Positions 46,493 through 54,049 of a stretch of DNA of 64,000 bases are shown here, piece by piece. Source of the DNA: Alphaproteobacteria bacterium (GTDB taxonomy: Bacteria > Pseudomonadota > Alphaproteobacteria > Rhizobiales > Rhizobiaceae); the NCBI GenBank assembly GCA_018823835.1, contig JAHJHT010000002.1, forward strand, positions 868,001-932,000, written 5' to 3'. The number at the start of each line of letters is the position of its first letter. Position 1 is the stretch's first letter. The notes under the pieces are model-generated. The model had not been told where the DNA came from. It was given only the letters and a program-made list of their open reading frames with translations, and searched no databases. Position numbers and translations under genes: made by a program.

Positions 46493-47575
46493 ATGGATTT
46501 CATGCCACGCCCTGCCGGCATGCTCGATCTCTTTCATGGGATGCGCAGGACCGCGAAGAGGAAAGTCCGACAGTTGCTGGATCCCGACCACGGGGCGAGC
46601 GGCTTCGGCATGATCCTCGATATGGGTGTTCCGATAATTTACAGCAGCTCTGTTGTCGCAGCGCCACTCGGCATCGCCCACGCTTTGCCGCGTTGCCGCA
46701 GGGCGGTGATTCTCGTCTATTTTACGATGACCATGGAAAGTCCGAGGCAGGTGCGGAAAATGCGCCAGGCGGCCGTGTGGCACCGGTTGTTCAACCCTGG
46801 GCATACGCTGGTTTTTCTGTGCAACACCGCGGCGGAGGAGCGGCTTTTGCGGCGGGCAGGAGAGCTGGCGATACATCTCAACCACAACGCCTTCATATCG
46901 TACCACGCCTTTCGTCCGCTGCCGCCGCGCCCGATCCTCTACGATGCGGTCTATAACGCCCGGCTCGCCCCATTCAAGCGCCACGACCTCAGCCTCGAAA
47001 TCGAGCGCTGCGCCTTCATCTACTACCATGCCGAGCAGGAGACGAACGCATCCGATGCATCTGTGCGCAAGCGGCATGCCGAGCTGGCGCCGGGCCATGT
47101 GTTCGTCAATCGGCTGCAGGACGGCGCACCTGTGTGGCTGAGCCACACTGAAGTCAACGAGGTCTATAACCAGTCCGCCGTCGGTTTGTGCCTTTCAGCA
47201 AAGGAAGGCGCGATGTTCGCCAGCATGGAGTACATGCTGGCCGGCCTGCCAATCGTCAGCACGCCGAGCGTCGGCGGGCGCGACGTGTATTTCGACGACG
47301 ACTACTGCATCATCGCCGATCCCGACCCGCGCGCCATCCGCGATGCCGTCGCTGCGATGAAGGCGCGCGCCATTCCGCGCGATTTCATCGCCGCGCGGAC
47401 CCGGGAGAAGGTGACGCGCGACCGCGACCGCCTTGTTTCGCTGCTCGACGAATTGCGGGCCCGCGACGGGCGGGCGCTCTCGCCGCGTGCGGAACTGTTC
47501 GGTCCGGGCGCGCGCATCGAATGGCGACGCTGGCAGGAATTCCTCGACCGGCTGCCGTCCCACGCGTTCGACTGA
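46493..47575 (+). CDS. Glycosyltransferase-like protein (GT4-type C-terminal domain)
   Basis: A 360-residue protein of uncertain family. The C-terminal half holds a GT-B type donor-site pattern: GLCLSAKEGAMFASMEYMLAGLPIVST, where Glu and Gly-Leu-Pro match GT4 enzymes, then GGRDVYFDDDYCIIADPD. The N-terminal half has no clear match (DMGVPIIYSSSVVAAPL, VILVYFTMTMESPRQVRKM). No signal peptide is seen. ATG 46493 is used; GTG 46487 is 2 codons upstream. It lies between mutS (divergent) and the malic enzyme gene (same strand, 110 nt) where many relatives have none, so it may be an accessory insertion. Confidence 0.75.
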   Translation: MDFMPRPAGMLDLFHGMRRTAKRKVRQLLDPDHGASGFGMILDMGVPIIYSSSVVAAPLGIAHALPRCRRAVILVYFTMTMESPRQVRKMRQAAVWHRLFNPGHTLVFLCNTAAEERLLRRAGELAIHLNHNAFISYHAFRPLPPRPILYDAVYNARLAPFKRHDLSLEIERCAFIYYHAEQETNASDASVRKRHAELAPGHVFVNRLQDGAPVWLSHTEVNEVYNQSAVGLCLSAKEGAMFASMEYMLAGLPIVSTPSVGGRDVYFDDDYCIIADPDPRAIRDAVAAMKARAIPRDFIAARTREKVTRDRDRLVSLLDELRARDGRALSPRAELFGPGARIEWRRWQEFLDRLPSHAFD

Positions 47576-47685
47576 GACGGGACGCGCCGATTTGCGTTGC
47601 GTGGCGGTTTACAGCGCCGGAGTGTAGCCTTAATCCCGAATGCTCCACAAAAGAAAAGCATTACCCTGGGAGGGGACATTTCAGC

Positions 47686-49965
47686 ATGGCAAAGAAACCG
47701 GACAATAGCGGTCCCTCGGTCAGCGGCCAGGAGGCGCTCGACTTCCACGCCATGGGGCGGCCGGGCAAGCTGGAGATCAACCCGACCAAGCCCATGGCGA
47801 CGCAGCGCGACCTCAGCCTCGCCTATTCGCCGGGCGTCGCCGTGCCGGTCGCGGCGATCGCCGAGGACCCGTCACGCGCCTATGACTACACGACCAAGGG
47901 CAACATGGTCGCCGTCATCTCCAACGGCACCGCCATCCTCGGCATGGGCAATCTCGGCGCGCTCGCCTCCAAGCCGGTGATGGAGGGCAAGGCGGTTCTG
48001 TTCAAGCGCTTCGCCGACGTCGATTCCATCGACCTCGAGGTCGACACCGAGGACGCCGACGAGTTCATCAACTGCGTGAAATTCCTCGGCCCCTCCTTCG
48101 GCGGCATCAATCTCGAGGACATCAAGGCGCCCGACTGCTTCATCATCGAGCAGCGGCTGCGCGAGCTGATGGACATCCCCGTCTTCCACGACGACCAGCA
48201 CGGCACGGCGATCATCGCCACGGCCGGGCTGATCAACGCGCTGCACCTGACCGGCCGCGACATGAAGGACACGAAGCTTGTCTGCAACGGCGCCGGCTCG
48301 GCCGGCATCGCCTGCATCGAGCTTATCAAGTCGATGGGCTTTGCGCCGGAAAACATCATCCTGTGCGACACCAAGGGCGTCGTCTACCAGGGCCGCGCCG
48401 AGGGCATGAACCAGTGGAAGTCGGCGCATGCGACCAAGACCGACAAGCGCACGCTGGCCGACGCCATGGACGGCGCCGACGTGGTGTTCGGCCTGTCGGC
48501 CAAGGGCGCGCTCAGCGACGCGATGATCCGCTCGATGGCGAAGAACCCGATCATCTTCGCGATGGCCAATCCGGACCCCGAGATCACGCCGGAGGAGGTC
48601 GCGCGCATCCGCTCCGACGCCATCATGGCGACCGGCCGTTCGGACTATCCGAACCAGGTCAACAACGTGCTCGGCTTCCCCTACATCTTCCGCGGCGCGC
48701 TCGACGTGCGCGCCACCACCATCAACGACGCCATGAAGGTCGCCGCCGCCAACGCGCTGGCCGAGCTCGCCCGCCAGGACGTGCCAGACGACGTCGCCGC
48801 CGCCTACCAGGGCAACCGGCCGAAATTCGGCCCCAACTACATCATCCCGGTGCCCTTCGACCCGCGCCTCATCTCGGCCATCCCGCTTGCCGTCGCCAGG
48901 GCCGCGATGGACTCCGGCGTCGCCCGCAAGCCGATCCTCGACCTCGACAAGTATGCGCAGGAACTGTCGGCCCGGCGCGACCCGATCGCCTCGACGCTGC
49001 AGCGCATCTACGACCGGGTGCGCCGCCAGCCCAAGCGCGTCGTCTTCGCCGAGGGCGAGGAAGAGCAGGTGATGCGCGCCGCCGCCTCCTATGCCAGCCA
49101 GAAGCTCGGCACGGCGATCCTGGTCGGCCGCGACGAGATCATCCGCGAGAACGCGAAAAATGCCGGCGTCGAGCTCGACCGGCCGGGCATCGAGATCATC
49201 AACGCCCGCCTGTCGCGCAGGAACGGCGTCTATGCCGACTATCTCTACGAGCGGCTGCAGCGGAAGGGCTACCTCTTCCGCGATGCGCAGCGGCTGATCA
49301 ACAATGACCGCAACCACTTTGCCGCCTGCATGGTGGCGCTGGGCGACGCCGACGCGGTGGTCACCGGCGTCACGCGCAACTATTCGACGGCGCTGGAAGA
49401 CATTCGCCGCGTCATCGACGCAAAGCCCGGCCACCGCGTCATCGGCGTGTCGATCGTGCTGGCGCGCGGGCGCACCGTCATCGTCGCCGACACCGCCGTG
49501 CACGACATGCCCAACGCCATCGAGATCGCCGACATCGCCGAGGAAGTCGCCGGCTTCGCGCGCCGCATGGGCTACGAGCCGCGGCTCGCCATGCTCGCCT
49601 ATTCGACCTTCGGCCACCCGCCCGGCGAACGTTCCGAGCGCGTGCAGGAGGCGGTCAAGATTTTGGACAAGCGCCGCGTCGATTTCGAATACGACGGCGA
49701 GATGGCGGCCGACGTCGCGCTCAACGCCGAGGCGATGAAGCGCTACCCGTTCTGCCGCCTGTCAGGGCCCGCCAACGTGCTGGTCATGCCCGCCTTCCAC
49801 TCGGCCTCGATCTCGACAAAAATGCTGCAGGAGCTCGGCGGCTCGACCGTCATCGGCCCGCTGCTGGTGGGGCTGAACAAGCCGGTGCAGATCGTCCCGC
49901 TCTCAGCCAAGGACTCTGACATTGTGAACATGGCGGTGATCGCGGCGTATAGCGCGGGGGTGTGA
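47686..49965 (+). CDS. maeB: NADP-dependent malic enzyme with phosphotransacetylase-like domain
   Basis: A 759-residue fused enzyme, the usual form in alphaproteobacteria. Residues 1-430 are the malic enzyme (oxidative decarboxylation of malate to pyruvate) with SLAYSPGVAVPV, the metal site FHDDQHGTAI and the nucleotide site CNGAGSAGIACIELI. Residues 430-759 resemble phosphate acetyltransferase (VVFAEGEEEQVMRAA, LARGRTVIVADTAVHDMP, LSGPANVLVMPAFHSASI). This part is regulatory and normally not catalytic in malic enzymes. The start at 47686 is preceded by GGGAGGGGA. It is the last core gene before the AT-rich islet. Confidence 0.95.
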   Translation: MAKKPDNSGPSVSGQEALDFHAMGRPGKLEINPTKPMATQRDLSLAYSPGVAVPVAAIAEDPSRAYDYTTKGNMVAVISNGTAILGMGNLGALASKPVMEGKAVLFKRFADVDSIDLEVDTEDADEFINCVKFLGPSFGGINLEDIKAPDCFIIEQRLRELMDIPVFHDDQHGTAIIATAGLINALHLTGRDMKDTKLVCNGAGSAGIACIELIKSMGFAPENIILCDTKGVVYQGRAEGMNQWKSAHATKTDKRTLADAMDGADVVFGLSAKGALSDAMIRSMAKNPIIFAMANPDPEITPEEVARIRSDAIMATGRSDYPNQVNNVLGFPYIFRGALDVRATTINDAMKVAAANALAELARQDVPDDVAAAYQGNRPKFGPNYIIPVPFDPRLISAIPLAVARAAMDSGVARKPILDLDKYAQELSARRDPIASTLQRIYDRVRRQPKRVVFAEGEEEQVMRAAASYASQKLGTAILVGRDEIIRENAKNAGVELDRPGIEIINARLSRRNGVYADYLYERLQRKGYLFRDAQRLINNDRNHFAACMVALGDADAVVTGVTRNYSTALEDIRRVIDAKPGHRVIGVSIVLARGRTVIVADTAVHDMPNAIEIADIAEEVAGFARRMGYEPRLAMLAYSTFGHPPGERSERVQEAVKILDKRRVDFEYDGEMAADVALNAEAMKRYPFCRLSGPANVLVMPAFHSASISTKMLQELGGSTVIGPLLVGLNKPVQIVPLSAKDSDIVNMAVIAAYSAGV

Positions 49966-50033
49966 GGGAGGCGTACTCGACTGGTTCTGTATCATTCGAC
50001 GGTTGTTAGATCAAAGCCGAGTTGCGCGGGTCC

Positions 50034-50062
50034 TTGTGAGCTTCCATCTTTGTCTCTAATGT
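50034..50062 (+). promoter_or_regulatory. Candidate sigma-70 promoter of the drt3 operon
   Basis: TTGTGA (50034-50039), a 17-nt spacer and TAATGT (50057-50062) form the best-spaced -35/-10 pair ahead of the first RT gene. Matches to consensus are modest (4 of 6 and 3 of 6). A run of eight T follows the -10 site. Transcription would start about 30 nt before the gene. Confidence 0.35.
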
Positions 50063-50098
50063 AGTTTTTTTTGGCTTCATTGCATAGCGGGGGACTTG

Positions 50099-51328
50099 GT
50101 GCCTTTTTTGCTCGATAGGCCCTCGTTGTTGAGGACAATACAAGATGACGATATTGACCTGGTGGGAGGTCGCAGCGTCGCTTCGCTACGAGAGGAACTA
50201 GCCGATCAAGCCCTTGATACCGTAAAGAATGGCTTTGTTACCTTGAACCTCCAAACGCTGAAGGTTCAAAAAAAGACTGCTTACAGAAATCTTTCAAAGT
50301 CGCATTCGGTTGTCTTAAGGCGACTCAATTATGTCCTACGCAATGTCTGTCAAATCTATCCATCCGACCGCGACACTGTCGTAAGGCGTCTGATCACAGT
50401 GTTGCAAGAGGGTGTTCCGCACCGGCTCTATAAGTTTGATATTGCCAGTTTTTATGAATCTATCGACACTACGCTAGTCGCGGAGGCGATGTCGGTAGAC
50501 CGCCGCATACCCCGGCAATCATTTTTGCTAATTCAAGACTACCTACGCCATCTTCGTGACAGGGAGATTGCCGGATTGCCCCGCGGACTCTCGATTAGTG
50601 CAACGCTGTCAGAGTATGCGCTCCAAGCGTTCGACCATTTCTTAGCAAAGAACGCTCATATCTACTATTATGCTAGGTACGTCGACGACATCGTGATTGT
50701 TACGGGAGGACATGAGGATTTCGGCACATTCCAACGTTCAATCGAAAGTGCTTTGGGATCGCTCTCGTTCAATCCCAAGAAAACTCAACTGCTGGAGCTC
50801 CCCGTTGATCGGAAGGCGAATGGCGAGACGGTCGTCGGCTTTGTTGACTATCTTGGATATCGCTTTTCGGTTCACACCACAAAAAAAGTAAAGGATCGCA
50901 TACAACGCAACATATCTGTAGGGATTGCCGCCAGCAAGATTTCGCGCTTGAAGTCCCGCATTGCGTGCTCTTTTTGCCAATATTTTATTGACCATGATTC
51001 CGAAATGCTTAAACGCCGCATACAGTTACTTTCCGGCAATTACAACATACGAGACTACTCAACCAGCCAATTGCGCAACGTGGGACTCTTCTGCAATTAT
51101 CGGCGCATAAATACTATTAATTCATTAGATGAAATCGATCGCTTCTTTCGTTCGATAGTCGCGGGCGAAAGAAGTCGTCTTTCGAGGCGATTCCGCGCCG
51201 TCGCCCCAACCAGTTTGCGCAATTCATTGATGATGTTTTCTTTCAAATCCAGCTTCTCTGCCAAGGTTTTCTATAACTTTCCTCATAATGAACGAGTCCG
51301 TTTAAGCAGGTGCTGGCAAAATGTCTAA
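50099..51328 (+). CDS. drt3a: Antiviral reverse transcriptase, Drt3a-like (UG3 class)
   Basis: A 409-residue reverse transcriptase. RT motif A is KFDIASFYESID (Asp114), motif B GLPRGLSISATLSEY (159-173), motif C YVDD (194-197, both catalytic Asp), motif D-like NPKKTQLL and motif E VDYLGYRF. The palm is complete. It lacks the maturase domain of group II introns and the retron X/Y motifs. A downstream partner RT overlapping by 8 nt, the sizes (409 and 652) and the adjacent structured RNA with ACACAC match DRT type 3, where the UG3 enzyme copies a template in the ncRNA. GTG 50099 is used, as GGGGG lies 5 nt upstream; TTG 50096 is too close to that site. The C-terminus is rich in Arg, Ser and Phe and could bind RNA. 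Confidence 0.88.
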   Translation: MPFLLDRPSLLRTIQDDDIDLVGGRSVASLREELADQALDTVKNGFVTLNLQTLKVQKKTAYRNLSKSHSVVLRRLNYVLRNVCQIYPSDRDTVVRRLITVLQEGVPHRLYKFDIASFYESIDTTLVAEAMSVDRRIPRQSFLLIQDYLRHLRDREIAGLPRGLSISATLSEYALQAFDHFLAKNAHIYYYARYVDDIVIVTGGHEDFGTFQRSIESALGSLSFNPKKTQLLELPVDRKANGETVVGFVDYLGYRFSVHTTKKVKDRIQRNISVGIAASKISRLKSRIACSFCQYFIDHDSEMLKRRIQLLSGNYNIRDYSTSQLRNVGLFCNYRRINTINSLDEIDRFFRSIVAGERSRLSRRFRAVAPTSLRNSLMMFSFKSSFSAKVFYNFPHNERVRLSRCWQNV

Positions 51329-53279
51329 GTTGCGGGTACAAAAGGGCAACATAGACAGAGGTGATGCTGCTAGGGCGCTTCTAACCGACACAGGTCCGGC
51401 CGATGTTCCGATTGTCGTATCGAACGATGGTTTCCATGCGAATCTTAGGCGCGCAGGCCAGTCTAGTTTGTTTGCAAAGGTGAACGATGCCTTGGTCTTG
51501 AAGAATCGCGAACGGTACACGGTTCCCTATCGATATCGAATTCGCCTATCGGCCACAAGCAGTCGCACCCTTAGCCTCGTTCATCCCTCTGCCCAATTCA
51601 AGGTCTGTTCATTCTATCGCGATTACGCTCATCTTATTCCGCACTTTTGCCGGCATTCTGAAGCCTCTCTCCGTCGACCGGTAAAAATTGGGAGTTCAAT
51701 ATTCTTCCTGTCCGGCCGGTCCAATCAGAAGAAGTACAAGGGTGCAGCAATTGACATTTTGATGCAGGACCGAACGATGCGGAATCCAGGATCATACTTC
51801 GCATACGCGGGACATGATCGCTTTCACCGCTTCTTCGCTTCAGATGATTTCCTGAAGTTGGAAAAGACGTACTCGGTAATGCGTGTTACCGACGTATCAA
51901 AGTGCTTCACCTCAATCTACACTCACACCATGGCTTGGGCTGTCAAAGACATCGAGCATGGCAAGGAGAACGTAGCCGCCGTATCTTTTGCCAATGACTT
52001 TGATCACCTCATGCAATACTCGAATTACAATGAGACCAATGGCATTCCCGTGGGATCTGAAGTTTCTCGGATCTTTGCGGAGATTATTTTGCAGTCTGTC
52101 GATGCTGAGGTTCTTAGGGCCGCTTCAAAACTAGACTGCAGAATTGGTATCGACTTCACGTATCATAGATATGTTGACGATTATGTAATTTTCGCTCACG
52201 ATGAGAAGACCCTAGATCAAATACAACTCTTTATCAGCGCAGCTCTTTCGAGGTACAATCTGTATCTTAACGATCATAAGACATATACTGTACATCGACC
52301 ACTTCAGACTCGAAAGTCACATGTGATCGCTGAGGCTACCATTGGCCTGAACGCATTCCGTAAAAGACTGACCGACCGAAGCCCGCACGAAAATGCTTGT
52401 CTACCGATGCGCATCAGGAACCCTTCCGCATTGGTCCGAACGCTTGTCAACGACATCAAGATGGCATGTAAGAACGCCGGCATGGGTTACGGAGAAATTT
52501 CGGCCTTCGTCATTGGTGCTCTGGCGCACACGATAGAGGATCTTATCGAGTCTTTTCCACAATCCGCACTCGAGGGGGATGATGTCCGTGTCAAATATAT
52601 CGGCGTTTTTGAAGCTCTTCTGTCTGCGATCTTTTTTTACTTTACCGTGCATATAACGGTTCCCACTTCGTATGCCGTTGCAAAGTCGGTCATCCTAAGC
52701 CTTCGCTTTTTCAATACGAATATTCCCGACGCGACAGCCCGCATGAATGAGGTAGTCCGCAGGTTAATTGAAGACCTGGTACGCGACCCTGAACTGCATG
52801 ACATCATAGTGGACGGATTTGTGCCTGTCGAACTGATGAATATCGTGTTGGCATCAAGTGAACTACCACGCGATTACCGGATTGATGTCAGGGAGCTGAA
52901 CGCGGCGGTTTTGGGACAAGAAAGGGTTGATTACTTTTCAATAGTAAGCCTTCTTTTCTACAATGAATCCAGCGATCCTGAATTTATTCGGTCGGCGGAA
53001 GAGACGCTACAAGAAAAGTTTCTTCCGGACGCTAACCCAAGTCGTGCGTCTCATGACGCTCATCTAATGCTTGATCTGATTGCATGCCCCCACCTCACTG
53101 TGGGTTTTAGAATGAAAGTTCTTAATAGGCTGTTCGTTGATCTTTGTTTGCCTTCGGGGTCACGACAGTCAAGGTTGGAACTCATGAGTGAAATTGAGTC
53201 TGCTCCCTGGTTTGTTAACTGGAGGCAGATCGACTTGCTAAATCATCTGCGCAAGAAGGAATTGAGTACGGCCTACTAG
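51321..53279 (+). CDS. drt3b: Antiviral reverse transcriptase, Drt3b-like (UG8 class)
   Basis: A 652-residue second reverse transcriptase. Motif A is VTDVSKCFTSIY (Asp191), motif B NGIPVGSEVSRIFAE (240-254) and motif C YVDD (284-287) within YHRYVDDYVIF, so the polymerase site is intact. The N-terminal 170 residues include YKGAAIDILMQDRTMRNPGS. A 280-residue C-terminal part beyond the fingers and palm is mostly helical and has no known domain, as expected for the UG8 class. Its start overlaps the drt3a stop by 8 nt, so the two are coupled. In DRT3 this partner is thought to make the second DNA strand. AT-rich codons set it apart from neighbours. The stop lies in a 10-bp direct repeat. Confidence 0.88.
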   Translation: MSKLRVQKGNIDRGDAARALLTDTGPADVPIVVSNDGFHANLRRAGQSSLFAKVNDALVLKNRERYTVPYRYRIRLSATSSRTLSLVHPSAQFKVCSFYRDYAHLIPHFCRHSEASLRRPVKIGSSIFFLSGRSNQKKYKGAAIDILMQDRTMRNPGSYFAYAGHDRFHRFFASDDFLKLEKTYSVMRVTDVSKCFTSIYTHTMAWAVKDIEHGKENVAAVSFANDFDHLMQYSNYNETNGIPVGSEVSRIFAEIILQSVDAEVLRAASKLDCRIGIDFTYHRYVDDYVIFAHDEKTLDQIQLFISAALSRYNLYLNDHKTYTVHRPLQTRKSHVIAEATIGLNAFRKRLTDRSPHENACLPMRIRNPSALVRTLVNDIKMACKNAGMGYGEISAFVIGALAHTIEDLIESFPQSALEGDDVRVKYIGVFEALLSAIFFYFTVHITVPTSYAVAKSVILSLRFFNTNIPDATARMNEVVRRLIEDLVRDPELHDIIVDGFVPVELMNIVLASSELPRDYRIDVRELNAAVLGQERVDYFSIVSLLFYNESSDPEFIRSAEETLQEKFLPDANPSRASHDAHLMLDLIACPHLTVGFRMKVLNRLFVDLCLPSGSRQSRLELMSEIESAPWFVNWRQIDLLNHLRKKELSTAY

Positions 53280-53294
53280 AGTGATACTAGAGTG
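53274..53294 (+). repeat. Tandem 10-bp direct repeat across the drt3b stop
   Basis: TACTAGAGTG occurs at 53274-53283 and again at 53285-53294, separated by one base; the first copy contains the drt3b stop codon. It marks the junction between the coding region and the structured RNA. It may be a local duplication or a signal for RNA start or processing. Confidence 0.7.
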
Positions 53295-53696
53295 GAATTG
53301 AGGGGTCGCTCAAGATAGCTATTCGCTTGGGGCAACCCATGGGACAACGCTCAATGCGACGCTTTCGGAGTAATTGCCCGATTGCTGAGCGTTGTGCGGG
53401 CGGACGCAAGTTCGCACACACTTGATGCGTGAGAACGGCCCCTCACATTTGTCCGAATTTCTCCTTCGCCCGGACAATCGCCAGCCGGTCCTGGTGTTAG
53501 TGGGCTGGCTATGCGGATTGTGAGTACATCATCTTGGGCGGACTTCCTCTGTAAGCCGCCACGCCCACAGCGCAGGAGGCGTTGATGAAACCTTTCCGTC
53601 AGTAACGATTCTTGGTCCTTAGCTGCGCCTTCCACGTGATCAACCCATTGAAAACGCTTCGCTCCAGAAAATGGAGATCCGAAGCGCATGTTTTTT
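53290..53696 (+). ncRNA. Candidate DRT3 non-coding RNA with ACACAC loop
   Basis: Boundaries are approximate. A long-range helix (53299-53308 with 53436-53445, nine Watson-Crick pairs and one G-U) closes a domain holding two hairpins. The first has a perfect 10-bp stem (53344-53353 with 53386-53395). The second (53404-53410 with 53421-53430, bulged) shows ACACAC at 53416-53421, its last C at the stem edge. Further stems follow: 53449-53455/53471-53477, 53480-53486/53503-53509 (both perfect 7 bp) and 53537-53545/53553-53560 (one bulge). An intrinsic terminator ends it at 53696. No open frame with family similarity overlaps. DRT3 ncRNAs are described as carrying an ACACAC template for the first RT. 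Transcription from this strand and the 5' end are inferred. Confidence 0.75.
53655..53696 (+). terminator. Rho-independent terminator closing the DRT3 locus
   Basis: A two-part stem (53655-53661 with 53680-53686, and 53662-53666 with 53672-53676, with a 3-nt bulge at 53677-53679) and the loop GAAAA are followed by CATG and six T (53691-53696). This is a convincing terminator for rightward transcription. It marks the end of the AT-rich segment. Confidence 0.88.
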
Positions 53697-54049
53697 CACC
53701 CCCACTTTATCCCCGCCCCTCTCCCCTCCCGCATAATGCCCGCATCGCCCTCGCGGGAAACCTGGTCCGGACCGGGGATCAGGGGAGGGTGACGGCGCCG
53801 GGTGGCTGCGCGAAACGGTGGCGCGGTTGGACATTGTCATCCACACACCCGGGCCCTGGCCGAGGCATGTGCGTGAAACTCGTTGCTCCCTGCGGCAGGG
53901 CAAGAACGTCGGCGACCCGGGAAACCGCGCCGCAAAAAACTAAAGAGAAGGCGCGGTTTCCCGGCCTCGCTTCCCGGCCTTTTCCAAGGCGCGGGCCGCC
54001 TCGGCGCGCCCAAAATTTCCCCCAGACAAACCAGCAAAGGACGACCGAC
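53697..54049. other. GC-rich intergenic segment between DRT3 and the next gene
   Basis: About 350 nt of GC-rich sequence returns to the normal composition of the chromosome. The only structure seen is the perfect inverted repeat at 53917-53964, listed separately. Short frames on both strands lack ribosome sites or family similarity. A ribosome site AAAGGA lies before the gene at 54050. Confidence 0.45.
53917..53964. repeat. Perfect 15-bp inverted repeat with A-rich loop
   Basis: Arms 53917-53931 and 53950-53964 are perfectly complementary (CCGGGAAACCGCGCC and its reverse complement). They enclose an 18-nt A-rich spacer. The hairpin stands 85 nt before the gene at 54050. No T run follows on either strand, so it is not an ordinary terminator. 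It could be an RNA regulatory or stability element or a protein-binding palindrome. Confidence 0.85.

Larger units (their letters stand above)
49979..53690. other. AT-rich defence islet carrying a DRT type 3 locus
   Basis: From just after maeB to the terminator near 53696 the DNA is plainly AT-richer than its surroundings and its codons end in A/T far more often. It contains only two reverse transcriptase genes and a structured RNA region. No integrase, transposase, tRNA or flanking direct repeat was found, so the means of entry is unknown. The sharp change of composition indicates horizontal gain between two core segments. It looks like a single-system defence insertion rather than part of a larger island. 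Confidence 0.8.

Noticed and set aside
50064-50072. T run as a terminator for maeB
   Set aside because: No hairpin precedes the T run, and it lies about 100 nt past the maeB stop, just after a candidate promoter for the RT operon.
50099-51328. Reading the first RT as a retron or group II intron RT
   Set aside because: A VTG triplet follows YVDD, but it is part of the strand after motif C and not the retron Y region. There is no msr/msd layout, no maturase or endonuclease domain, and a second RT overlaps the gene.
49966-53700. Attachment sites or target duplications around the islet
   Set aside because: I compared the sequences near both edges and found no shared direct repeat, tRNA end or inverted terminal repeat. 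Precise junctions need comparison with an empty site.
53612-54049. N-terminal extension of the cysteine-cluster protein back to 53612
   Set aside because: The extension crosses the islet terminator and the inverted repeat and translates to low-complexity sequence. A ribosome site supports ATG 54050.
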